From: Halorhabdus amylolytica
Lineage (GTDB): Archaea; Halobacteriota; Halobacteria; Halobacteriales; Haloarculaceae
Length of the DNA: 34,082 bases
Reading direction: 5' to 3'
Assembly: GCF_004944975.1 (NCBI RefSeq)
Contig: NZ_SPQG01000022.1
Span: 1-34,082, forward strand
Position numbers and translations under genes: made by a program. Positions 28,256-34,082 of this stretch are shown piece by piece. Below the pieces are notes generated by a model. That model did not search any database. It saw nothing but the letters and a program-made list of their open reading frames with translations, and had not been told where the DNA came from. The first letter of the stretch is position 1. Each line of letters starts with the position of its first letter.

Positions 28256-28801
28256 ATGCCACGAACCACGAAAACGTTCGACCTGAAGGAAGAGGAACAG
28301 CGCATCGACCGCGAGATGAACGAGGCCGCCGACGAAGCCGCCGAAGCCGAGGACGGGAGCCGTACCCACGAGGAGGCGATGGCCCGCGGAAAGCTCCTCG
28401 AGCGAGAGCTCGCTGGCGTCCAGTGGGCGCTCTACCCCGACGAGGAAGAGGACCGCGACCCCTACGAGGAGGTGACGCTGGGGGCGCTGAACGCGCGCGA
28501 GTACGGCGAGATCGGCGACCGGGTGAAGACCGCAAAGGAGCAGTCCGCTGGGACAGCGTCCGGGCTGACGTCGATGGAGGGCGTCCAGCAGATCTTCTTC
28601 GTCGCCGGCGGGCTCGTCGACGCACCGTTTATCCCAGAGAACGCGAGTTTCGAGGAGAAGTCGCAGGCCGTCGGCGACCTCTCGCCGCAGTTCGTCACCT
28701 ACCTCCAGCAGCAGGTCGACGACCTCAGCACACCCAACGTCCAGGGAAACGGGTTCGCGCAGCGGGTCGCGGAGAGACAGTCGGCCGCGACGTCCGAGTA
28801 G
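28256..28801 (+). CDS. Tail assembly chaperone, short form (G-like)
   Basis: 181 aa, preceded by GGAGGTACCACT. Acidic and helical, with a disordered N-terminus (DLKEEEQRIDREMNEAADEAAEAEDGS) and a folded core (PYEEVTLGALNAREYGEIGDRVKTAKEQ...GVQQIFFVAGGLVDAPFIPENASFEEKSQAVGDLSPQFVTYLQQQVDDLS). It sits between the tail tube and tape measure genes, where tailed viruses encode the chaperone that coats the tape measure protein. Near its 3' end lies a slippery heptamer giving access to the -1 frame, so a longer fused form is also expected. Confidence 0.8.
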   Translation: MPRTTKTFDLKEEEQRIDREMNEAADEAAEAEDGSRTHEEAMARGKLLERELAGVQWALYPDEEEDRDPYEEVTLGALNAREYGEIGDRVKTAKEQSAGTASGLTSMEGVQQIFFVAGGLVDAPFIPENASFEEKSQAVGDLSPQFVTYLQQQVDDLSTPNVQGNGFAQRVAERQSAATSE

Positions 28802-28944
28802 CCTACGGGAAGGCGATGCTGATGTGGTGCGGCCACTCTCCCGACGAGATCGAGGAGTACGACTGGGCCGATGTCCAGCTGTTCCTCGAGGCGCTACCCG
28901 CAATCTGGTCGAACATGAACCTCATGGAGGCACCCGATGACTGA
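28256..28944 (+). CDS. Tail assembly chaperone, -1 frameshift extended form (GT-like)
   Basis: Ribosomes slipping one base back at GGGAAAC (28744-28750) leave the short frame after residue 165 (VQGN) and add 64 residues: RVRAAGRG...VAYGKAMLMWCGHSPDEIEEYDWADVQLFLEALPAIWSNMNLMEAPDD, ending at TGA 28942-28944, for 229 aa in all. The added part is the T-like domain: a helix with the MWCGHSPDEIEEYDW motif as in other viral tail chaperones. It has a possible internal ATG (28816) but no ribosome binding site in front, which favours frameshifting. It overlaps the tape measure start by 8 bp. Confidence 0.75.
28744..28750 (+). promoter_or_regulatory. -1 ribosomal frameshift heptamer GGGAAAC
   Basis: In the zero frame it reads caG GGA AAC, the X_XXY_YYZ phase needed for tandem slippage (GGA to GGG, AAC to AAA). 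It lies 48 bp before the zero-frame stop (28799-28801). A 7-bp stem, GTCGCGG (28766-28772) with CCGCGAC (28785-28791), follows 15 nt downstream. Confidence 0.75.
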
Positions 28945-30511
28945 CTTCTCCACCACCGCCAGTCTGTACGTACAGCTCGACGACAGCAGTGTCGGCGACG
29001 CCCGGGACCAGCTCGAAGACGAGCTGACGGCTGACCCCATCCAGGTTGAAGTCGAACCTGTCGAGCGCCCCGGCTCCGCGATGGAGGGCATCGGCGGGGG
29101 CGGTAGTGGTCGTGACAGCGGCGGCTTCAGCGACCTGTCCGAGCGGATGGAGTCTCAGGTGGGTGCGCTTGACGAGATCACCGACGCCTGGGATGAGAAT
29201 ATCGACCTGAACGAGCGCCGTAACGAGCTACTTGAGGAGATACAAGAGATCCAGGAGGATATCAAGCGAGCGAACTCCAGCCGCGCTCGGGGCGGTGGAC
29301 TCGGCAGCCTCCTTGGCGGTCCTGGAGGCATTGCTATCACCATCGGGCTGCTCGGGGCATCGAAGCTCATCAACGTGCTACGGAACTTCAGCTGGCCGGA
29401 ACTGCCTGACATCCCACCGATTGAGCCGCCGAAGATCCCACCGCTTGACGTTCCCGATAGCGTTCCGGTCGACATCTCGGATATCCCGGCACTCGATGTG
29501 CCGAACATCCCGCCGCTGGATATTCCGGACCTGCCGACGTTCACCTGGCCGGACCTTCCTGAATTCACGTGGCCGGATCTCCCCGGGTGGAGTTGGCCCG
29601 ATCTCCCCGAGTTCACCTGGCCCGATTTGCCTGAGTGGACGTGGCCGGACCTCCCCGAATTCACGTGGCCGGATCTCCCCGGGTGGAGTTGGCCCGATAT
29701 CCCGAAGCCCGACTGGCTCCCTTTCGGAGCGCCTGACGACGGGGACGGCGGAACCGGTAGTGGATCGCTAGTCCCGGATTGGATCCCTGGTCTCGACGAC
29801 GTCGGCGACGCCGGCGGGACTGCGTGGGACACGATCGCCGGCGTTGGCGAGGGTACGATCGACACCGTGACTGATGCCGGCGGGACTGCGTGGGACACGA
29901 TCACCGGCGCTGGTGGGAGTGCTGCGGATTGGGCCGGTGAGAACTCGGGGAACCTCCTCGCCGTTGGCTCTCTGCTCGGTGGCGGCGCCCTCGCCCTCGC
30001 TGACGGACCGTCCCCGATCGGAGACGCTCTCGGTGCGAATGTCGCCGCTGCAGGCGGTGGCAGTGCTTTACTTGGTGGTCTTCTTGGCGGCGCAGCGAGT
30101 GGGAATGACAGCGTCGGCGACTTCACGCAGGATCTCTTCGGCGACAACTGGGGAAGTTCCGCGACGGGCGGTCGGCACGGCTCACGCGGACAGGGTGTCG
30201 GTCCTATTGAGGGCTTCTTCGCCCGCCTGTACGAACCTCTCGCGCCGAACAGCGTTGGTGGCGGCAGAGGTACGAGTGTGGGCACCGCGTCGATGAGCGC
30301 CCACCGGAAGTACTGGGAGCGTCGCGACCGCAATCGACAGAGCCGGAATTCGGGGACTAAACCCCCGCAGATCAACTACAGCCCGACGTACGAAATCGAT
30401 ACACGAGAGCTCAAGCGTAAGGTCGACAGCGACATCAAAGAGGTAGAAAGACGGATTGGCGACCTTGAGAGCACGTTGGACAGAATTGAGAGAGCGGGGC
30501 GTGGAATCTGA
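28937..30511 (+). CDS. Tail tape measure-like protein with Trp-Pro repeats
   Basis: 524 aa, the longest gene of the tail block, starting 8 bp inside the chaperone's extended frame as is usual for tape measure genes. The N-terminal ~40 residues look like a small folded domain; a coiled coil follows (about 75-115, DENIDLNERRNELLEEIQEIQEDIKRA), then a hydrophobic segment (GGIAITIGLLGASKLINVL). Next is a Pro-rich region with seven 8-residue FTWPDLPE-type repeats (202-257), Gly/Ala-rich hydrophobic stretches and a final coiled coil (LKRKVDSDIKEVERRIGDLESTLDRI). At about 0.15 nm per residue the protein would set a tail near 80 nm. No lysozyme or peptidase motif seen. Confidence 0.75.
   Translation: MTDFSTTASLYVQLDDSSVGDARDQLEDELTADPIQVEVEPVERPGSAMEGIGGGGSGRDSGGFSDLSERMESQVGALDEITDAWDENIDLNERRNELLEEIQEIQEDIKRANSSRARGGGLGSLLGGPGGIAITIGLLGASKLINVLRNFSWPELPDIPPIEPPKIPPLDVPDSVPVDISDIPALDVPNIPPLDIPDLPTFTWPDLPEFTWPDLPGWSWPDLPEFTWPDLPEWTWPDLPEFTWPDLPGWSWPDIPKPDWLPFGAPDDGDGGTGSGSLVPDWIPGLDDVGDAGGTAWDTIAGVGEGTIDTVTDAGGTAWDTITGAGGSAADWAGENSGNLLAVGSLLGGGALALADGPSPIGDALGANVAAAGGGSALLGGLLGGAASGNDSVGDFTQDLFGDNWGSSATGGRHGSRGQGVGPIEGFFARLYEPLAPNSVGGGRGTSVGTASMSAHRKYWERRDRNRQSRNSGTKPPQINYSPTYEIDTRELKRKVDSDIKEVERRIGDLESTLDRIERAGRGI
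29540..29707 (+). repeat. Seven tandem 24-bp repeats coding for [FW][TS]WPD[LI]P[EGK]
   Basis: Seven 8-residue units (for example FTWPDLPE, WSWPDLPG) in the tape measure gene, preceded by a related Pro-rich part without Trp (IPPLDIPDLP). The 24-bp units are near-identical in DNA, which points to recent duplication and possible length change by slippage. Confidence 0.85.
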
Positions 30512-30551
30512 CGCCTCTATTCTTTTAATCCTGCGCCCGACACGTCAGTAT

Positions 30552-31250
30552 ATGGACCGACGCGCCTTCCTCACCAGCGCTGCCAGCGTCGCGATGGCCG
30601 CCAGTGCCGGCTGCCTCGGGACACAGGCCAGTGGCGAGGACAAGACGCCCACGGAGGACCGTGCCGTCGATATCGTCGACGTTCAACTCATCCACGAGGG
30701 CGAGGGCGCAGATACCGAGGTTCGCGCGGAGATCACGGCGGAGGCTGTGGCCGACCAGACGCTCGGTGAAGTCGTCGCGACGGCTACCTTCGTCGACGGC
30801 GAAACACTGCTTGGGAGTTGGGTCGCGGTGGTGAACGGGATGGAACCCGGCCAGCGCTGGCTAGTGTCAATCCGTAGCGGCGGCACCTCAGGTGAGGACG
30901 CGGCGGCCGTCGACGATGTTCAGGTGGTCGTTGAGGAGCGATCGCCAGCCTCGACGCTCGGGAGCGACCGGATCGAGATCGTCGACGAGGACCTCATCGC
31001 CGAGGACGGCGAGGCGCGGGTCGAGGGCGTCGCGAGGAACGCCGGAGAGGAGCGACTGGAGTACGCTACGGTCGTCGTGACGTTCGCCAGCGAGGATGGC
31101 GTCCTGCTCGGGCAGGCGCTCACGGACACGACGCGGGACATCGACGTCGGACAGCAGTTCGAGTTCTCCGTTCGGTACAGCGCACCCGTTCGGGCGGCCG
31201 ATGCGGTCGCCGACTACCAGCTGACCACCGAGGCCGATATTGAGAAGTAG
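30552..31250 (+). CDS. Twin-arginine exported lipoprotein
   Basis: 232 aa. The N-terminus is MDRRAFLTSAASVAMAASAGCLG: a twin-arginine motif (RRAFL), a hydrophobic core and a lipobox with Cys at residue 21, the usual signal of haloarchaeal surface lipoproteins. The mature part has two similar beta domains, VDIVDVQLIHEGEGADTEVRAEITAEA...GEVVATATFVDGETLLGS and IEIVDEDLIAEDGEARVEGVARNAGEERLEYATVVVTFASEDGVLLG, the FxLYD-type fold. A TTTTAATC about 27 bp before the ATG fits a leaderless promoter. In a virus-like block it could be a superinfection-exclusion protein; in a plasmid, just surface cargo. Confidence 0.8.
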   Translation: MDRRAFLTSAASVAMAASAGCLGTQASGEDKTPTEDRAVDIVDVQLIHEGEGADTEVRAEITAEAVADQTLGEVVATATFVDGETLLGSWVAVVNGMEPGQRWLVSIRSGGTSGEDAAAVDDVQVVVEERSPASTLGSDRIEIVDEDLIAEDGEARVEGVARNAGEERLEYATVVVTFASEDGVLLGQALTDTTRDIDVGQQFEFSVRYSAPVRAADAVADYQLTTEADIEK

Positions 31251-31560
31251 CCGTGAAGACGGCGCGATGCCGGCAGAGCGACACCGTGATTGTGTCGTCC
31301 TTACGCCTCGATCAGTGGTAGAACACGGTTTCGTCCTTGTTGACGTCGTCACAATTCGGTCGTTTACGGCTCTAAATCACGCGCGCGATCCTGTCCGGAA
31401 AGTCCAAGAAGTCCGCCGGTCGCGACGGCCTCCGATCACAGCGACGGCGTCCCTCTCGCACCAAGCCTGCCATCGTGCGTTCATCGGCTACGAGCCGTCC
31501 GAAAGAACGTAACACGTCCTCACAGAGGTGGACCTCACCGCGTAGAAACAACACAAGGCC
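31251..31560. other. Gap without a convincing gene
   Basis: About 310 bp. Open frames on both strands have low-complexity Arg-rich products and no ribosome binding site. I see no repeats of note. Confidence 0.4.
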
Positions 31561-31812
31561 ATGGACATCGGCGATACACCCTCCGGCGAGGGCATGAAGG
31601 GCGGAGGGCATGAAGACCCCATGGACCTCTCGGTTCTGGAAAACAAACACAAGGCCATGGACGTCAACGAAGACGGACTCGTCGGTCCTCCCTCCGACAA
31701 GATGCCGAAACAGGATCCGACCGACGAGTGGGGGGCTGACCCTCTCCCACGAAATAGCCTCATGGAGCTGTCGAAGCTGTCGGTATGGTGGGCAGTCAGA
31801 CAAGCGTCGTAG
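31561..31812 (+). CDS. Possible small acidic protein, 83 aa
   Basis: MDIGDTPSGEGMKGGGHEDPMDLSVLENKHKAMDVNEDGLVGPPSDKMPKQDPTDEWGADPLPRNSLMEL. The acidic bias suits a haloarchaeal protein; the DVNEDGLV stretch resembles an EF-hand loop. The DNA has an internal repeat (ACACAAGGCCATGGAC at its start and again near 31650). The opposite strand also has a long frame but with an Arg-rich, unlikely product. Moderate to low confidence. Confidence 0.42.
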   Translation: MDIGDTPSGEGMKGGGHEDPMDLSVLENKHKAMDVNEDGLVGPPSDKMPKQDPTDEWGADPLPRNSLMELSKLSVWWAVRQAS

Positions 31813-31868
31813 TTTCCGATAAACTCCGACGTTCACTTTCTTGTACCCCCCTCTCATCGGTCTAAGTC

Positions 31869-32486
31869 GTGCCGCCGAACGACCCCTCAGGAAATTCCGA
31901 CGTTCACAGTCGCGCGACCTCGTGGCTGAAGCCGGCGCAGGTCGAGGAGATGCGTGATGCGTGTCTGTCAGGGCGCTTCCCTACGTACCTCCAGGACCGC
32001 AACGAGGCGATCGTGGCGCTCCTCTACGATGCTGGCCTCCGGGCCAGTGAACTCGTCGGGCTCGACGTCGAAAATCTCGATCTCGACGACGGGACGATCT
32101 ACCTCACGACCGAGCTCCAGAAAGGCAACCCACCGCCGGCGACCCTCGCCCTCGATCGAGAGACTGTGCGTCTCCTCCAGCGCTACCTTCGCGATCGCTG
32201 GAAGGACTCCGAGGCCGTGTTCCCGAGCCGCTCGAGTCCGCGGCTCTCGACGCGCTCACTGGAACGGCTCGTGAAGGCGATCGCCATCGAGGCCGAGGTC
32301 CAGCCACAGCTTGCGAGTGGTGGCACCGGCGAGCCAGAAGACATCACTCCCCACACGCTTCGTCACTCTGTTGCGTATCGAATCGTCCAGACTGAGGGTG
32401 GCCGCCTTGAGGACGTCCAGCTGCGGCTACGTCATGCGACCCTCCAAACTACCGACGAGATCTACTCCCATCTCGTTCCGCGCTGA
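31869..32486 (+). CDS. Tyrosine recombinase, catalytic-domain only (XerC/D-like)
   Basis: 205 aa from GTG 31869. All catalytic residues are visible: R58 (DAGLRASELVGL), K85 (LQKGNP), H162 and R165 (TPHTLRHSVAY), H189 (LRHATLQTT) and Y199 (DEIYSHL). The N-terminal core-binding domain of full-length integrases is almost absent (about 20 residues before the catalytic domain), as in several short haloarchaeal recombinases. It could resolve dimers of the circle or integrate it. No att-like inverted repeat was found beside it. Confidence 0.85.
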   Translation: MPPNDPSGNSDVHSRATSWLKPAQVEEMRDACLSGRFPTYLQDRNEAIVALLYDAGLRASELVGLDVENLDLDDGTIYLTTELQKGNPPPATLALDRETVRLLQRYLRDRWKDSEAVFPSRSSPRLSTRSLERLVKAIAIEAEVQPQLASGGTGEPEDITPHTLRHSVAYRIVQTEGGRLEDVQLRLRHATLQTTDEIYSHLVPR

Positions 32487-32684
32487 CCACCGATCTTGTG
32501 ATGTTCTGGGATTTGATATGACTGGCCTGGGGTGTCGAACTGGGCCTCTTCCCATCCGGGGGCTCCTCTTCTGAAATCTCCAGGTGACCGTGCATTTTGG
32601 GGACCAATACACCCCTCATAGCGACCTGTCTTTTACCGAAGCACGTTCGACTCGCGACTGTAATCAACGGAGGTGACAAACATC

Positions 32685-32933
32685 ATGAAACTAAGCGAGA
32701 TCCCAGAAACAGTGAAAGAAAGCGAACATGTACTCGTGACAAAGCGATATCGGTATCACGAGCCAGTGATCTGTGACGAAGCAGACGGCGATGTTGGGTT
32801 CGTCAGGTACCGCCCTGCTTGCCTGCAGTCCCAACCTGGACCATTGGCAACTGTCGGCTACCTGCTCCCGTTAGAAGCAGCGAGACAGCACGATGAGAGC
32901 CCTGACTTGACTCCCTGCCAGAACTGCTTTTGA
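32685..32933 (+). CDS. Small hypothetical protein, 82 aa
   Basis: ATG 32685 follows an exact strong ribosome binding site (GGAGGTGA, 8 bp spacing), so the in-frame GTG at 32673 is not the start. The protein reads MKLSEIPETVKESEHVLVTKRYRYHEPVICDEADGDVGFVRY...LLPLEAARQHDESPDLTPCQNCF. Cysteines ICDEAD and CQNC could form a metal site. No family recognised. Confidence 0.65.
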   Translation: MKLSEIPETVKESEHVLVTKRYRYHEPVICDEADGDVGFVRYRPACLQSQPGPLATVGYLLPLEAARQHDESPDLTPCQNCF

Positions 32934-32936
32934 GCT

Positions 32937-33334
32937 GGTGGCCTTCCTGGCCTCCTTTTCTCAATCGTCAGGCGGCGCTGTCTACGTAGTCGCTGAGTGA
33001 CGTCGCTTCCGGGTGTGGTGACGCCGTCGGTTTCTGCTACCTGCTTGGTGGCCTCGTTCGACGGCGGGCAGAGGTCTTCGTCGGGGATGGGGTCAGGACG
33101 GTCGAGGCCACCGACGCTGAATGCGTGCTCGATGCGCTGAGCAAGCTGCCGCCCGGAAACACGAAGGTAGGCTACAGTGACATCGATACAGTTCCATCCC
33201 ATGATCGCCTGAAGGTAGTGGGCTTCGAGGCCGAGATCGGCCCAGAAGAGGCCGGCGGCTGCACGGAGGGCGTTCGGGTAGATATTGTCACCGCCAATGC
33301 CTGACAGATTGACGAGCCTTTCATTACCTTGCAC
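32937..33334 (-). pseudogene. C-terminal remnant of a phage-type integrase
   Basis: The frame beginning near 33334 reads IYPNALRAAAGLFWADLGLEAHYLQAIMGWNCIDVTVAYLRVSGRQLA, the last part of haloarchaeal tyrosine integrases: the ALR box, the MGW box in place of the second His, and the catalytic Tyr in AYLRVSG. The N-terminal ~250 residues and the first catalytic Arg are absent, and upstream frames do not supply them. The reading frame runs on into the opposite-strand gene, so the true 3' end is unclear. A dead copy left by an earlier integration or exchange. Confidence 0.72.
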
Positions 33335-33607
33335 GCGGTGATGAGCGCCGAGGCGGCCCCTGCCGTATTAGTGGATTGTAATATCCCAATTCTACTGCTG
33401 TCCCCTAAATCTACACAGGCCGACCACCTATCAACACAGCTCGAGTCGCTACTGACGACCAATCAACCTGAAGAGTGTGTCTCCGGTGTATAGCGATTGT
33501 ATCGACGAATTATGAAAGGTCTGGATATTATATACCTCCCCAGTCCGTGGGGTTTGGTGTGATGTCGTGTCAAACTGAGTCAACTGACGTACCGGACGGA
33601 GGAAATC

Positions 33608-33808
33608 ATGAGTGACGTCGCTGAAGGAATCGAAGGTGTGATTGCGCTTATTGTGGGTGGCTTCGTGCTTCTGTTGATGGGGTCGTCGGTTCAATCCAGT
33701 TCGGTCATCCACAATCTCAATATCTTCGGCATCTTCTTGATCCTGCTCGGAGTTGTCTTTGCAATCGCTTTGGTCGCGGCATTTATAGGAGGACTTTCCG
33801 GGAGGTAA
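33608..33808 (+). CDS. Small two-helix membrane protein, 66 aa
   Basis: MSDVAEGIEGVIALIVGGFVLLLMG and NIFGIFLILLGVVFAIALVAAFIGG form two membrane helices with a short loop between them. GGAGG precedes the ATG by 6 bp, and the next gene (winged-helix/membrane fusion) starts 2 bp after its stop, so they form one transcription unit. A TATA-like TATTATATA (33525-33533) lies upstream. Possible holin-like or anchor role; not established. Confidence 0.68.
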   Translation: MSDVAEGIEGVIALIVGGFVLLLMGSSVQSSSVIHNLNIFGIFLILLGVVFAIALVAAFIGGLSGR

Positions 33809-33810
33809 CC

Positions 33811-34082
33811 ATGGGTATCAGAAATCATCTCAACGAGAAAAAAGAGGGTCGAATCACCGATGAGAAAATTCTCAATGTGATCCGGGAGAGTGATGCTGGA
33901 TTCGTCGGCACAACCGAAGTTAGCGACGATGACCGTATCGACATAGGCGAGGATGCCGTTCGCAACCGTTTGGGAGACCTCCAAGAAGATGGCCGCGTGC
34001 ACAAGAAACGGATTGGCCATCCAGAACGGGGGAATCTCGCGTGGTATCTGGCCGATGATGAGCGCGCACGGCCTGTTTCCCC
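33811..34082 (+). CDS. Winged-helix/membrane fusion protein, N-terminal part (continues at 55-352)
   Basis: This is the first half of a 189-aa protein cut by the contig ends. The ATG at 33811 follows a strong ribosome binding site (GGGAGGTAACC), two bases after the stop of the upstream two-helix membrane protein, so the two are an operon. Residues of about 1-85 look like a winged helix-turn-helix: a helix ending in KILNVIRESD, then GEDAVRNRLGDLQEDGRVHKKRIG, the usual recognition helix and wing layout of haloarchaeal small regulators. The frame is open to the window end and continues in phase from base 55, where two membrane helices follow. A DNA-binding head on a membrane anchor suggests a membrane-tethered regulator or an anchor for the element. 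That role is inference. Confidence 0.8.
   Translation, partial: MGIRNHLNEKKEGRITDEKILNVIRESDAGFVGTTEVSDDDRIDIGEDAVRNRLGDLQEDGRVHKKRIGHPERGNLAWYLADDERARPVS
34029..34082. repeat. Terminal direct repeat (circular contig overlap), right copy
   Basis: Identical to bases 1-54. Removing one copy gives a circle of 34,028 bp. Confidence 0.93.

Noticed and set aside
29155-30375. A 406-aa minus-strand frame
   Set aside because: Antisense to the tape measure gene; Ser/Pro/Arg-rich product caused by the repeat and high GC.
31372-31857. A 161-aa minus-strand gene
   Set aside because: Arg/Val-rich product with no ribosome binding site; the acidic plus-strand frame at 31561 fits haloarchaeal composition better.

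Overview
The window is a haloarchaeal (class Halobacteria) extrachromosomal element. Reasons: high GC in the coding parts, very acidic proteins, an archaeal Orc1/Cdc6 initiator, an archaeal-type beta-CASP metallohydrolase, a twin-arginine lipoprotein, several TATA boxes at leaderless spacing and many short zinc-finger and winged-helix proteins. Bases 1-54 are identical to bases 34029-34082, and one reading frame (33811-34082 continued at 55-352) runs through the join, so the contig closes into a circle of about 34,028 bp. It reads as a plasmid or phage-plasmid; the host genus cannot be told from the window.

Layout. (1) 33.6 kb through the join to 1.5 kb: small membrane proteins, a winged-helix/membrane fusion protein and a ParB/sulfiredoxin-fold protein. 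(2) 1.6-5.6 kb, minus strand: a tight operon of about ten genes with overlapping starts and stops. It holds a SWIM zinc-finger protein, several CxxC proteins and a 220-aa TnpB-like protein reduced to its RuvC and zinc-ribbon part. (3) 5.7-11.2 kb: a winged-helix gene, a toxin-antitoxin-like pair, an AAA+ ATPase with a 104-aa partner embedded in AAGATTAA-type repeats, and a decayed TumE/TumA-like toxin-antitoxin locus. (4) 11.4-14.4 kb: a tyrosine recombinase-like protein with a membrane tail, a palindrome-dense non-coding stretch and a winged-helix/coiled-coil protein. (5) 14.5-16.5 kb: orc1/cdc6 flanked by origin-recognition-box-like repeats, the likely replication origin. (6) 16.5-23.4 kb: the beta-CASP protein, an HTH-type protein and a translationally coupled three-gene operon headed by an 873-aa protein. 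(7) 23.5-31.3 kb: a virus-derived block with a small-terminase-like HTH protein, a probable repressor-like gene divergent from the late genes, a tail tube protein, a tail assembly chaperone with a -1 frameshift signal, a tape measure protein and a lipoprotein. (8) 31.5-33.3 kb: a short tyrosine recombinase and an integrase remnant.

How it may work together: Orc1 plus its repeats give replication; the AAA+ ATPase and its repeats may give partitioning or control; five copies of a TTAACCAACA/TGTTGGTTAA inverted repeat, four of them between 8.4 and 13.4 kb, suggest one element-wide DNA-binding protein; and the tail genes appear controlled from one symmetric bidirectional promoter at 26.8 kb. I find no large terminase, portal, protease or major capsid protein, so the tail block looks headless. 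It could be a relic, a satellite-like arrangement using another virus's heads, or a tail-derived structure. That reading is inference.
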